64,000 nt of DNA, taken from Streptacidiphilus jeojiense. GTDB taxonomy: Bacteria; Actinomycetota; Actinomycetes; Streptomycetales; Streptomycetaceae. Location: assembly GCF_000719095.1 (NCBI RefSeq), contig NZ_JOEH01000007.1:1-64000 (forward strand), given 5' to 3'. Below, one piece after another: positions 9,152-17,748 of this stretch. Below the pieces are notes generated by a model, which searched no databases, had not been told where the DNA came from, and worked only from the letters and a program-made list of their open reading frames with translations. Within the stretch, counting starts at the first letter, position 1. Every line of letters begins with the position of its first letter. The translations under genes were made by a program, and so were the position numbers.

Positions 9152-10054
9152 TCAGTCCGGCAGCCAGTGCAGCTCGCGTGCCAGGGTTGTGGCGACGGTA
9201 CGGATGCGGTGGTGCAGGGGCGACTGCTCGCGTGGGAGGACCAGGTGGATCGTCAGGGTGGGCGCGCCCGCCAGCGGTCGCCAGGTGAGTCCGGCCGGTT
9301 GGGTCGTGATCGCGGCTTCGCCGGCCGGGGCGAGGGTGACCCCGTCGCGCAGGTCGCGCTGGGACATGTCGAAAGCGACTGCCGAGGTGTGGAATCGGGG
9401 GTGTGGTCGGGTGTTGTGGAACAGTGCGGCCAGCTGATCGTGGATCACGGGGTTGGCCGCGCGGTCCGGCAGTCGCAGCGGATACGCGGCCGCGTCGGCG
9501 ATCTCGATTTCTGGGTGTCGGGCCAGCGGATGGTGCTGCGCCAGCTGGACCCCGACGCGCTGCCGCCGCAGCAGGAGCCGGCGCACGCCACGGCCCGGTT
9601 GTTCACCGCGGGTGATCCCGGCGTCGATGCGGCCGTCGGCGACCGCGGGGGTGATCTCCGGTGTCGCCATCGGGACCGCGCCGACCTGCAGTCCGCTGTT
9701 GTTGCGGATCAGTCTGTCGACCAGGGCCGGTGCCGTCTCGGCCCCGGTGCTGAGGCTGTATCCGATGCGCAGTGTGCCCAGTTCACCGGCCGCCGCGCTG
9801 CGGGCGGTGTCCCATGCCCGGTCCAGCGCCGCCAGCGCGGGCGGCACGGCCTCCGCCAAAGCCGCACCGGCCGTGCTCAGTACGACGCTGCGGGTGGTGC
9901 GGACCAGCAGGGGCGTACCGAGTTCCGCCTCCAATCGGCGCATCCGGGCGCTGAGCGCGGGCTGTGCGATACCGATCCGTGCGGCCGCGCGGGTGAAATT
10001 CAACTCCTGTGCCAGCACCAGGAAGTACCGCAGGCTCACCGTGTCCGGCGCCAC
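9152..10054 (-). CDS. LysR family transcriptional regulator
   Basis: A protein of 300 residues. The N-terminal winged helix (about 5-64) reads SLRYFLVLAQELNFTRAAAR then IGIAQPALSARMRRLEAELG, typical of LysR. The rest (about 90-295) is the effector-binding domain, including LRIGYSLSTGAET. The GTG at 10054 is selected because GGGGAGG precedes it; a longer frame to 10126 lacks a ribosome site. It is divergent from the DUF1330 and aldo/keto reductase genes with 113 bases between, the usual arrangement for a LysR protein controlling its neighbours. The inducer cannot be inferred. Confidence 0.9.
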   Translation of the reverse strand: MAPDTVSLRYFLVLAQELNFTRAAARIGIAQPALSARMRRLEAELGTPLLVRTTRSVVLSTAGAALAEAVPPALAALDRAWDTARSAAAGELGTLRIGYSLSTGAETAPALVDRLIRNNSGLQVGAVPMATPEITPAVADGRIDAGITRGEQPGRGVRRLLLRRQRVGVQLAQHHPLARHPEIEIADAAAYPLRLPDRAANPVIHDQLAALFHNTRPHPRFHTSAVAFDMSQRDLRDGVTLAPAGEAAITTQPAGLTWRPLAGAPTLTIHLVLPREQSPLHHRIRTVATTLARELHWLPD

Positions 10055-10167
10055 GTGCCCTCCCCGCCGATTGATAACGATCCATTCTGACTCTAGCCCG
10101 TACCGGTCTTTCCCTCGACCGCACATCAGGCCCTAACCTGCGCTTATCCCGAACACAGGAGGTTTCC

Positions 10168-10461
10168 ATGGCCAAGGGCTACTGGGTCAGTGTCTACCCC
10201 GCCGTTTCCGGCCCTGAGGCGCTGACTGCCTACGACAAGCTGGCCCGTCCGGCTGTCCAGGCCGGGGGCGGACGCGTACTGTCCCGTGGCGCTCGCGTCG
10301 TCGCCCACGAGGCCGGAATCACGCAGCGCGTCGTTCTGATCGAGTTCGACAGTTTTGAAGCGGCCGTCGCGGCGTACGAGAGCGAGGTGTACCAGAAGGC
10401 GATGGTGGCCCTCCCCGACGGCTTCGAGCGCGACTTCCGCATCGTCGAAGGCATCGACTGA
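10168..10461 (+). CDS. DUF1330 family protein
   Basis: A 97-residue protein with the DUF1330 pattern: MAKGYWVSVYPAVSGPEALT, then LIEFDSFEAAVAAYESEVYQ, and a C-terminal RDFRIVEGID. The family has a dimeric alpha/beta ferredoxin-like (ABM-related) fold and no established reaction. AGGAGG lies 7 bases before the ATG. It is divergent from the LysR gene and 168 bases upstream of the aldo/keto reductase, so all three may form one regulated unit. Confidence 0.88.
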   Translation: MAKGYWVSVYPAVSGPEALTAYDKLARPAVQAGGGRVLSRGARVVAHEAGITQRVVLIEFDSFEAAVAAYESEVYQKAMVALPDGFERDFRIVEGID

Positions 10462-10629
10462 CCGGCGGCCGCCGGCCGGGGCCCACCGGGCAGTCCCACA
10501 CCGAGTCTGGCCGCAACGTACAGCCGGGGGCCGCTCCAGGTGCTGGCGCCTGTGCCTGCCGAGGACATCTGTTCGGGAACGTGCCGTCCACACTGGCGCC
10601 CGCCCCGTTCGCTGGGCGAGGATGATCAC

Positions 10630-11559
10630 GTGAAGATGCTCCCCATTCCCCATACCCAAGCCCACGCCTCGAACGTCGTCCTCGGACTCATGCGCATCGC
10701 CAACCTCCAGGACGAGGACATCAGGACCCTGTACGGCAGCGCCCGCGACGCCGGCATCAATGCCTTCGACCACGCCGACATCTACGGCCCCACCCGGCAC
10801 GCCTGCGAGGAACGGTTCGGACAGGCCGTCAAACTGAGCGGCGCCGAGCGCGAGTCGGTGGTCATCCAGAGCAAGGTCGGCATCCGCCCCGGATTCTTCG
10901 ACTTCTCCAAAGAACACATCCTGCGCACCGTCGACGAGTCCCTGGCGGCGCTGGGCACCGACTACCTCGACATGCTGCTGCTGCACCGCCCCGACACCCT
11001 GGTCGAGCCGGAGGAGGTGGCCCAGGCCTTCGACGAGCTGTACGAGGCCGGGAAGGTCCGCTCCTTCGGGGTCTCCAATCACACCCCCGGACAGATCGAA
11101 CTCCTCAAGACCGCCGTACGCCGGCCGCTGGTGGTCAACCAGGCGCAGCTGAGCATCACGCACTGCCCGATGATCGCTTCTGGTCTCGCCGCGAACATGG
11201 CCGGCCTGGACCAGTCCGTCGACCGGGACAACGGCCTGCTCGACCATGCGCGCCTGAACGGCATCACCGTGCAGGCGTGGTCGCCGTTCCAGAAGGGCTT
11301 CTTCGACGGCGTCTTCATCGGCGACCGGGAGAACTACCCGGAGCTGAACACCGCTCTCGATGAGATCGCCGCGAAGTACGAGGTGACGCCCACCGGGGTC
11401 GCCGTCGCGTGGATCACCCGTCACCCGGCCAACATGCAGGTCGTGCTCGGCACCACCAACCCGCACCGGGTCACCGAGTGCGCGGCCGGCTCCGAGCTTC
11501 CGCTCACCCGTGAGGAGTGGTACCGCCTCTTCCGCGCAGCCGGCCACACCCTGCCTTAG
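10630..11559 (+). CDS. Aldo/keto reductase
   Basis: An NADPH-dependent aldo/keto reductase of 309 residues, TIM-barrel fold. The catalytic tetrad is visible: D47 and Y52 in FDHADIYG, K82 in QSKVG and H119 in MLLLHRPD. The region SFGVSNHTPGQIELL is typical of the YdhF-like oxidoreductase branch. The start is taken as GTG 10630; an ATG two codons later is possible. A perfect 17-bp hairpin follows the stop. The substrate is unknown. Confidence 0.92.
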   Translation: MKMLPIPHTQAHASNVVLGLMRIANLQDEDIRTLYGSARDAGINAFDHADIYGPTRHACEERFGQAVKLSGAERESVVIQSKVGIRPGFFDFSKEHILRTVDESLAALGTDYLDMLLLHRPDTLVEPEEVAQAFDELYEAGKVRSFGVSNHTPGQIELLKTAVRRPLVVNQAQLSITHCPMIASGLAANMAGLDQSVDRDNGLLDHARLNGITVQAWSPFQKGFFDGVFIGDRENYPELNTALDEIAAKYEVTPTGVAVAWITRHPANMQVVLGTTNPHRVTECAAGSELPLTREEWYRLFRAAGHTLP

Positions 11560-11570
11560 TGGATCCGGTG

Positions 11571-11616
11571 GTCAGCGGATCCAGCTCCGCAGTGTCTCCG
11601 AGCTGGATCCGCTGAC
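11571..11616. terminator. Perfect 17-bp hairpin between convergent genes
   Basis: Arms 11571-11587 (GTCAGCGGATCCAGCTC) and 11600-11616 are exact reverse complements around a 12-base loop. It sits between the stop of the aldo/keto reductase and the stop of the acid phosphatase and probably works in both directions. Confidence 0.8.
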
Positions 11617-11621
11617 TGTGA

Positions 11622-13214
11622 TCAGCTGTTGGCGCCGGCTGCCACGAGCCCGTGCCGGTCATCGCTCCAGCTGTCGCTGCGGTTGCGGTGCAGGGTGAAG
11701 CGGTCGAACAGCACCGGGGCGGGGAAGGGGACCGCCGCGGTCGCGGTCGGGGTGTGGAAGTAGCTGACGGTGATGGTGGTGCGGCCGCCGGGCCGGGTGC
11801 CGGGATCGACGTCGAAGACCGCGAGGCCGTACGGGTAGGCGGTGTTCGGGTCGCGCACCGCCGACCAGGTGGCCTTCTCGGTGGCGTCCGGGTCCGCCTT
11901 GAAGGTCAGCCGCTGGGTGCGCACGGTGGCCTCGGGGATGCCCGAGGAGTCGGTGCTGCCCAGGAAGACGTCGTCGTGCGAGGCGGTGCCGCCGCCGCCC
12001 AGGATCATGTGGACGGTGCCCTTGGAGGTGTCGATCTCGCGCAGGTCGTCGTCGACCACGGCGGGCCGCAGCAGGGTGCCCGGGTCGGTGCCGCGGACCG
12101 GGTGGGTGCGCTCGTAGTCGTGGTCGTGTCCGGCCAGGACCAGGTCCACGCTGTAGCGGTCGAACAGCGGCAGGAGCTGCTCGCGGATGCCGATGTCGCC
12201 GCCGTGGCTGGACGCGGAGGAGGACATGGCGAACTGGTGCATCGTCACCACGATCCAGTCCACGTCCTTCCCGTGCCGGGCCCGGGACAGGGTCTGCTCC
12301 AGCCAGCGGACCTGGGCACCCTGGCTGTAGCCGTGGTTGTAGACCGACTGGCCGGTGACCGGGTCGATGCTGGCGTCGTCCTCGACCACGATGTCGTTGC
12401 CGTCCACCGAGATCACCAGGACCGAGCCGACCTGGAAGCTGTACCAGTTGCCCGCGTAGTCGCGGGTGCCGTTGTCGGGCAGCTCGAAACGGGCCAGGTA
12501 GGAGGCGTAGCCCAGCGCGCCGTTGCCCGCCTCGGCCTCGTGGTTGCCCAGCGCGGTCATCCAGGGCCGGTTCGCGGCGGAGTAGGCCATGTTGTTCATG
12601 AACGCGTCCCAGCACTGCGGCTGCAGGTACTGGTTGTTGTTGGCGTAGGCGAGGTCGCCGTTGAGCAGGTGGAACAGCGGGGCGAACTGCTCGACCTGGT
12701 GGACGGCGGTGACGCCGTTGATGGAGGACTTGCTCCAGGTGGGGTCGCCCGCGCCCAGGTCGCCGAAGCTGGTGAACCGGAACGCGGCCCTGGCCTTGCC
12801 AGGGGCGGTGCGGAAGGTGCCGCGGACCGGGGTGGCACCGTCGTGCGAGACCTCGTAGACGTAGCTGGTGTCGGGGCGAAGGCCGAGCAGCCGGGCGTGG
12901 TGGGTGTAGGTCTCAACCTGGTTGAGGCCGTCGACGTAGGTGCGGGTCTCGGCCTGGACGGTGTAGCCGAAGTCGCCGCGGGCGTTGCCGATACGGACCC
13001 GGGGACGCTTGACGGAGCCGGCGGTGGCCCAGGAGACGGTCATCTCCTGTTCCGGGCGGCGCCCGTACTGCAGGTGGATCTGCTCCGGACCCGAGGTGGC
13101 GGCGACCGCAGCCTGGCTCCAGAAAAGCGTGGACAGCGGCAGCGCGGTAGCCGCGCCGGCCGCGGCTGTCGTACGCAGAACTGTTCGACGGGACGGTTGC
13201 ACCACTGCTGCCAC
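11622..13214 (-). CDS. Secreted purple acid phosphatase-like metallophosphoesterase (Tat exported)
   Basis: A protein of 530 residues. A twin-arginine signal (PSRRTVLRTT, R9-R10) leads to a fibronectin-III-like N-terminal domain (about 42-137) and a calcineurin-like phosphoesterase domain (about 145-470). Metal ligands are visible in GDLG (151-154), GDLAY (186-190, with the purple-phosphatase Tyr), GNHE (223-226), TMHQ (325-328) and GHDHDYER (362-369). It should hydrolyse phosphomonoesters outside the cell. GTG 13214 is chosen because GGAGG lies 6 bases upstream. A PHO-box-like repeat lies about 80 bases upstream. Confidence 0.94.
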   Translation of the reverse strand: MAAVVQPSRRTVLRTTAAAGAATALPLSTLFWSQAAVAATSGPEQIHLQYGRRPEQEMTVSWATAGSVKRPRVRIGNARGDFGYTVQAETRTYVDGLNQVETYTHHARLLGLRPDTSYVYEVSHDGATPVRGTFRTAPGKARAAFRFTSFGDLGAGDPTWSKSSINGVTAVHQVEQFAPLFHLLNGDLAYANNNQYLQPQCWDAFMNNMAYSAANRPWMTALGNHEAEAGNGALGYASYLARFELPDNGTRDYAGNWYSFQVGSVLVISVDGNDIVVEDDASIDPVTGQSVYNHGYSQGAQVRWLEQTLSRARHGKDVDWIVVTMHQFAMSSSASSHGGDIGIREQLLPLFDRYSVDLVLAGHDHDYERTHPVRGTDPGTLLRPAVVDDDLREIDTSKGTVHMILGGGGTASHDDVFLGSTDSSGIPEATVRTQRLTFKADPDATEKATWSAVRDPNTAYPYGLAVFDVDPGTRPGGRTTITVSYFHTPTATAAVPFPAPVLFDRFTLHRNRSDSWSDDRHGLVAAGANS

Positions 13215-13537
13215 GGTCTGCCTCCTCGGCCTGGGGAATCGACCGAAGGCTGACATGATCACCAACCACCTGGGCGTCTCCCGGGGGCAGGGAAGGTGAA
13301 CGGCGGACGAACGTAACGGCGACTTGGGGTCAAACAGGCTATTCACCCTTCGCGCCCGGAACGGGGTGGTACCCCATATGCGGAGCCGACCGGCATCCGC
13401 CCCAGCGCCACGCCCCAGCCGTACTGACACTACGTCATCGCACTGACGACGAGCAGTGGTTCCTGGGCCGACAGACCGTGCATGGGGACACGTCCGGCCT
13501 GGGCAACGCGGGCGAATGACGCTTGGGCCGGCTTCGG
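13215..13537. other. Upstream region of the acid phosphatase
   Basis: About 320 bases holding the phosphatase promoter, including the repeat at 13291-13312. The part nearest the DUF347 gene shows no gene, hairpin or repeat that I can support. Confidence 0.45.
13291..13312 (-). promoter_or_regulatory. Predicted PHO box (PhoP site) upstream of acid phosphatase
   Basis: Read on the minus strand, two adjacent 11-base units, GTTCGTCCGCC and GTTCACCTTCC, fit the Streptomyces PhoP direct repeat. They sit 77-98 bases upstream of the phosphatase GTG and point toward it. Confidence 0.55.
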
Positions 13538-14284
13538 CTACCCCACCGGTTCAGGCGACTGCTGTCGCTGTTGCATCGTGGTACGCAGCAGGAGCGCAGC
13601 GAGGGTCGCAGCCAGGATCAGTGAGGCCCCGAGCGGCCCGTAGCCCAGTCCTCCCAAAGCCACCGGCTTGCTGAAGAAGTCTCCCGCGTTGGCGCCCAAC
13701 GGGCGGCTGAGCACGAAGGCCGCCCAGAACAGCACGGCCTTCGGAGCTCGGGTGAGGCGGTCGGCGAGGACGATGAGCGCCAGCAGACCCGCGATCAACG
13801 CGGTCCCCCCGGCGAAGCCCAGTCCGGAGGTGTCTGCCAGGAAGTCCCCGGCCGAGGTGCCCAGGGTGTTGGACAGCAACACCGCGGCCCAGTAGACCAA
13901 CTCCCCGCGGCCGGGCTCGATGCGGGCCACCTCAAAAGTGAGGCCGCTGAGCCACCAGAAGGTGAACAGCGCTGCCAGGGCGAGCAGGAGGATGAGTGCT
14001 CCGGTGGCGTAACCCAGTGCGGCGGTGCGGTTCATGAAGTCGGAGATCGTGGTTCCGGCGGTGCTCGTCGTGAGGATCACGGTCCAGTACAGGGCCGGGT
14101 GGAAGGTCCGGGCTCTCAGCTGGACTGCCGCGGTGCCCAGGAAGACCGCGATGAGGATCACGGAGCTGGCCGCGTAGCCGACCTTCATCGTGGTGGACAC
14201 CAGGTCCCCACCGGTCTCACCGAGGGTGGTCGCACATACCTTCATGATCCAGAAGGCCATCGTGATCTGCGGAAGCTTGTTCAT
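13538..14284 (-). CDS. DUF347 repeat membrane protein (COG4705-like)
   Basis: A hydrophobic protein of 248 residues with about eight membrane helices in four similar units. Each unit has a T/P-L-G-x-x-x-x-D signature: TLGETGGD, TAGTTISD, TLGTSAGDF and PLGANAGDF, with the first helix of each rich in Trp and Ala. This is the DUF347 repeat found in inner-membrane proteins of unconfirmed transport function. The start is the ATG at 14284 (MNKLPQITMAFW). Neighbours give no hint of a substrate. Confidence 0.88.
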   Translation of the reverse strand: MNKLPQITMAFWIMKVCATTLGETGGDLVSTTMKVGYAASSVILIAVFLGTAAVQLRARTFHPALYWTVILTTSTAGTTISDFMNRTAALGYATGALILLLALAALFTFWWLSGLTFEVARIEPGRGELVYWAAVLLSNTLGTSAGDFLADTSGLGFAGGTALIAGLLALIVLADRLTRAPKAVLFWAAFVLSRPLGANAGDFFSKPVALGGLGYGPLGASLILAATLAALLLRTTMQQRQQSPEPVG

Positions 14285-14439
14285 GGTATCCGTTCGATTC
14301 GCGCTCCCGCCCGGCCGTTGTCATCGCGGATCCGGGTCGGGCCGGGACTTCTCGCGCCTGGCCGGGCCAAGATCAAGCAGTACGGAATCCACAACGATCC
14401 CAGCGTCCGGAGGTCACCACGACGTGCCGTCAGCAGTGT

Positions 14440-14745
14440 TCAGCGCGCCGCCCAGACGGTGCACCCGCTTTCGTGGACGGTCAGCATGACGACGGTGCCG
14501 CCGGCCAGGACCTCTCGGGTGCGGGTGGCCCGGCAGCACGTGGGCGGTGACCAAACCGGCTGCGGGCCGGAGGAGTCCTCGCCACGGTGCGGCGCCAACG
14601 TCGGCGGCCAGGCAGGCTCCGCCATCCGTGGCCGCGGTGGCGGTGGCGGTTGTCGCCGGGACCGAAGGCGCCCGGCCTGCTCGATGGAGACGCCCAGAGC
14701 ACGGGCACGGGCCTGCAGGCGCCGCCGATCACGTCGTTCGGACAT
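14440..14745 (-). CDS. Small basic protein, paralogue of the product at 26378-26563
   Basis: A protein of 101 residues starting MSERRDRRRLQARARALG. The first 26 residues match the small protein encoded at 26378-26563 at 20 positions, and the DNA similarity extends a few bases before the ATG, which supports both genes being real. After residue 26 this copy is Pro-rich and diverges, ending in GGTVVMLTVHESGCTVWAAR. No family is recognised. The Arg-rich N-terminus could bind nucleic acid, but that is inference. It lies downstream of the toxin-antitoxin-like pair on the same strand, 117 bases away. Confidence 0.5.
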   Translation of the reverse strand: MSERRDRRRLQARARALGVSIEQAGRLRSRRQPPPPPRPRMAEPAWPPTLAPHRGEDSSGPQPVWSPPTCCRATRTREVLAGGTVVMLTVHESGCTVWAAR

Positions 14746-14862
14746 GACGACACTGTGCCTTCGCGGACCCGGCTCGCGCCAGCACCATCCGCCGACACGC
14801 CGCCCACCAGCACGACCGCGGGCAGGTCACGGTCGCGGGCCGGTCACGGCATCCGCCTTGCC

Positions 14863-15156
14863 TCAGGTCCGCAGCCAGATCAGGTCCGGCACCCGGACCT
14901 CCCGCTCATCCGGGTGGACCGTGTAGTAGACGATCACGGGCTCGCGGCGGACGTCGACGCTGTAACGGCCGTCGCTGAGGCGAACCCCGGCCGGGGGGCG
15001 CCCAGCGGCCACAGCCGCTCCCACCTCCAGAGCCAGAGCACGCAGATAGCGCAGCAGCCCGACGTGAAGGTCGGGATCAAGCTTGCCCATGTCCGCCAGG
15101 ATCTGTGTGGCCTGCGGACCGGTCCGCACCGTCCAGGGAGGCGACGGTTGACTCAC
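14863..15156 (-). CDS. RelE/ParE-like toxin candidate
   Basis: A protein of 97 residues. The C-terminal half (LSDGRYSVDVRREPVIVYYT, then REVRVPDLIWLRT) has the strand pattern of RelE/ParE-fold toxins, which end with a beta-sheet ferrying a basic residue near the C-terminus. The N-terminal half is helical. The GTG start overlaps the stop of the upstream 92-residue gene by four bases (GTGA), so the two are translationally coupled. If it is a toxin, the upstream protein would be the antitoxin. This is inferred from size, order and fold pattern. Confidence 0.6.
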   Translation of the reverse strand: MSQPSPPWTVRTGPQATQILADMGKLDPDLHVGLLRYLRALALEVGAAVAAGRPPAGVRLSDGRYSVDVRREPVIVYYTVHPDEREVRVPDLIWLRT

Positions 15157-15431
15157 GCTCCGTCACCAAGGTCATCCGGCAGCACGCTGAGGTTCTCACC
15201 GGCCATCACCTCGGCCAGGCGCTGCTCCCGGCCCGGGAGCAGCGAGAGCATCGCCTCGGCCCACCAGCGGTCGATGACGGCGTCGAGGGGCCGGCCCTGG
15301 GCGGCGGACAGCGCTTCGGCGAAGAAGGCCATCCGCGGAGCCCCGCTGAGCGCGTCGCCGATGGCCTGGATGGTGCGCGGCAGTGGTGCGACACGGGGGT
15401 CGTGGGTGTACTCCACACTCTGAGCGCTCAT
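15153..15431 (-). CDS. Small protein, antitoxin candidate
   Basis: A protein of 92 residues starting at ATG 15431 with AGAAAGG about 7 bases upstream. It is mostly helical (TIQAIGDALSG, then RMAFFAEALSAAQGRPLDAV and WAEAMLSLLPG) and ends with acidic residues (LPDDLGDGA). It is immediately upstream of, and overlaps, the RelE/ParE-like gene. Antitoxin-first order and an acidic tail fit a type II module, but no ribbon-helix-helix or HTH motif is certain. The frame runs on upstream to 15569 without a ribosome site. Confidence 0.6.
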   Translation of the reverse strand: MSAQSVEYTHDPRVAPLPRTIQAIGDALSGAPRMAFFAEALSAAQGRPLDAVIDRWWAEAMLSLLPGREQRLAEVMAGENLSVLPDDLGDGA

Positions 15432-15559
15432 GTCGCACCTTTCTGTACAGGCTTCGCCCTCCACGCTAGTGCCCGACGGCGCCCTGCGGTACAGCCTGCA
15501 CCCGATCCGACTGCTCTGGCGGCGTGATGCACAAGCCGGCAGGCCGGTAGCGTGGCGGG

Positions 15560-16840
15560 ATGAGGACACGCGGGGGCGGGCTCACCACCATGACGAGCCT
15601 GGCGACGATTGCTGCACTGGCGCTGGCACTGGGCGGCTGTGGCAGTACCGGCACGGGCGGCGGCACGGGGGACACCAGTGCGACGGCACTCGGATTCAAG
15701 CAGTACGCCGGTGCGGTCGACTACCCGACGATGACCGGCCCGCACGACACCGGATACGTGGCTCCCGGCGAGGGGCTGCGCCAGCTGGTGCCGCTGGGCG
15801 ACTGCGCCCTGGGCCTGGGAACGTTCGCCAACGGCTACCACTATGTGAACGTCAACTGGACCGGCAGCGCCGGCTGCACGAGGCTCTCGATCACCCCGAA
15901 GCCGACCTCTGACGACGCTACCGACGTACCCGGCTCCATGCGCAGCGGCTGGGCCGGCGGCGGCCTGACGGGTGACGTGGTGGTGCCCTGGGACGACGGT
16001 TCGCTGCTCGCGGTCGGCGCCGCCGTGACCCGTCGAGCGGCGAACGGCCAGCAGACACGGCTGGCCACGCTGCCGCTGACGTTCAACGCCCACCCCGAAC
16101 AGGAGACCGCCGACGACGCCTCGGTGAACACCGCGGTACGGGTGGGGTCGCGGCTGCTGATCGGCGGTGGTCAGACCATCGACAAGACGGAGACTCCGTA
16201 CGTGTTCGCCTCCGACGACGCGGGCCGGACCGTGAGCCGGGTACCGCTGCCGGCGGTCGACGGCCTGCAGCCGTCGACGCCCGTGGGCGACTTCGGCGTC
16301 AACGGCGCTGAGGTCGTCGCGGTCGGCGCGGCGGCGACCAACGCCTTCGACTTCCACTCCACCGGCACGATTCCGTTCTGGCACAGCACGGACAGCGGCA
16401 GCCACTGGACCTCCGGCCAGATCGTCGGGATGCCGCCGGGAACCCAGGTGCGCAGGGTCCTGTACGCGTCGGGCCAATGGGTCGCGGTTGGCGGCTATGC
16501 CCGGGCCGGCGCCGTCTACGACTCCCTCCCGCTGGTCCTGACCAGCCAGGACGGCACTCACTGGGACCGACTGGACACGTCCGCGATGGGCGCCGGCGAG
16601 ATCACCGCCGCGACCGTCGACTCCTCGGGCCACCCCGTCCTGGTCGGCTCGTCGGTGCGGCCCAAGTCCAAGCCGGAAGCACCCACCGTGTGGTGCGGTG
16701 CCGTCTGGTTCGGTGATCCGACGCTCTCCCGTTGGAAGCGCGGCGGCCTCGGCTGCAGCCAGGACCCCCCAGGCGCGGTGGCCCTGCTCTCCGACGGCCG
16801 CATACTGATCGCGGGCAACCGGGACCTCTGGCTGTCATGA
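15560..16840 (+). CDS. Lipoprotein with BNR/sialidase-like repeats
   Basis: A protein of 426 residues with a lipoprotein signal: basic start MRTRGGG, hydrophobic stretch and lipobox ALGGC (Cys 27), so it is probably anchored to the outer face of the membrane. The mature part contains repeated BNR-like segments (VFASDDAGRTVSRV, WHSTDSGSHWTSG, LTSQDGTHWDRL), typical of beta-propellers related to sialidase or photosystem-stability folds. No catalytic residues for sialidase are evident. It is a single gene divergent from the 15153-15431 gene. Function unknown, possibly binding. Confidence 0.8.
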   Translation: MRTRGGGLTTMTSLATIAALALALGGCGSTGTGGGTGDTSATALGFKQYAGAVDYPTMTGPHDTGYVAPGEGLRQLVPLGDCALGLGTFANGYHYVNVNWTGSAGCTRLSITPKPTSDDATDVPGSMRSGWAGGGLTGDVVVPWDDGSLLAVGAAVTRRAANGQQTRLATLPLTFNAHPEQETADDASVNTAVRVGSRLLIGGGQTIDKTETPYVFASDDAGRTVSRVPLPAVDGLQPSTPVGDFGVNGAEVVAVGAAATNAFDFHSTGTIPFWHSTDSGSHWTSGQIVGMPPGTQVRRVLYASGQWVAVGGYARAGAVYDSLPLVLTSQDGTHWDRLDTSAMGAGEITAATVDSSGHPVLVGSSVRPKSKPEAPTVWCGAVWFGDPTLSRWKRGGLGCSQDPPGAVALLSDGRILIAGNRDLWLS

Positions 16841-16949
16841 GGCCCGCGACGGTCCTGTGAAGAGCATGGTCGGCGCTGGACCGGTGACCACGTGACAGCG
16901 TGACAAAGAAGACCCGGAGCGGAAACAAAGGCGCGTTATCTTGCGTGCG

Positions 16950-17651
16950 ATGAGGACTCAAAGGCCGGCCGCCGGCTGGGTGCGACGACTGGCAGCCGAC
17001 CGTCCCGGCACCGTGCACGAGGTGATTCTGGACGAACTACGCGCTGTCATCCTGGCCGGACACGCGCCGCCCGGTGCGCCGATGAACATCGACGCCATCG
17101 CCCACCGGTTCACCGTCAGCCGGATCCCTGTCCGTGAGGCGTTGAAGACACTGATCGGCGAGGGGCTGGTCGACCACGCGCCGCGGGCCGGCTACGCAGT
17201 CGCACAGGTGACCCGGGCGGAGCTGGCCGAGCTGTACGTCGTCCGGGAGGCGCTGGAGGCCGCGGCACTGAGCGCGGCGGCGCGGGCAGCCACGGAGGAC
17301 GACGACGCCGAGGTGGCGAAGGCGCATGAGGCGCTGTCACAGGCGATCGAGGACCACGACGCGCGCGGGCACCACCGGGAGAGCCGCCGCTTCCATCTCG
17401 CACTGGCCGGTCCCTGCCGGATGCGACGACTGCTGGGCATGTTCGAGTCGGCGTGGAACATCACCGAGCCACTGCAGCCGATGTCCCATGTCTCACGCGA
17501 GATGACGCTCGCGCTGCACACCGACCACCAGCTGATGGTCGACGCCTTCCACGCCCGCGACGCCGACGCCCTGCTCGCGGTGTCCGCGGTGCACTACCGG
17601 CGGCTGCAGGACGTCGTCGCGGCGCTGCCGGTCAACGGCCTACGGCCCTGA
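16950..17651 (+). CDS. GntR family (FadR/FCD type) transcriptional regulator
   Basis: A protein of 233 residues. The N-terminal winged helix contains AIAHRFTVSRIPVREALKTL and LVDHAPRAGYAVAQ. The C-terminal all-helical FCD effector domain (about 95-225) includes ELYVVREALEAAALSAAARA. The start is ATG 16950, preceded within about 10 bases by a TTATCT-like -10 element, which suggests a leaderless transcript. It lies 97 bases upstream of the NCS1 permease and racemase genes on the same strand and is the likely regulator of that catabolic set. Confidence 0.92.
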   Translation: MRTQRPAAGWVRRLAADRPGTVHEVILDELRAVILAGHAPPGAPMNIDAIAHRFTVSRIPVREALKTLIGEGLVDHAPRAGYAVAQVTRAELAELYVVREALEAAALSAAARAATEDDDAEVAKAHEALSQAIEDHDARGHHRESRRFHLALAGPCRMRRLLGMFESAWNITEPLQPMSHVSREMTLALHTDHQLMVDAFHARDADALLAVSAVHYRRLQDVVAALPVNGLRP

Positions 17652-17748
17652 CGGATATATCCGCGCGGACATCCGGGCGCAATCTCACGTTCCTACGGTC
17701 GTTCCATCGAGCCAACGAGCGAATGGTCCAACCGTGAGGAGCCTGGAG

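Noticed and set aside
13328..13347. GGTCAAA and ATTCACC on the plus strand as a second PHO box near the acid phosphatase
   Set aside because: The cores are 13 rather than 11 bases apart and no gene lies downstream in that direction.
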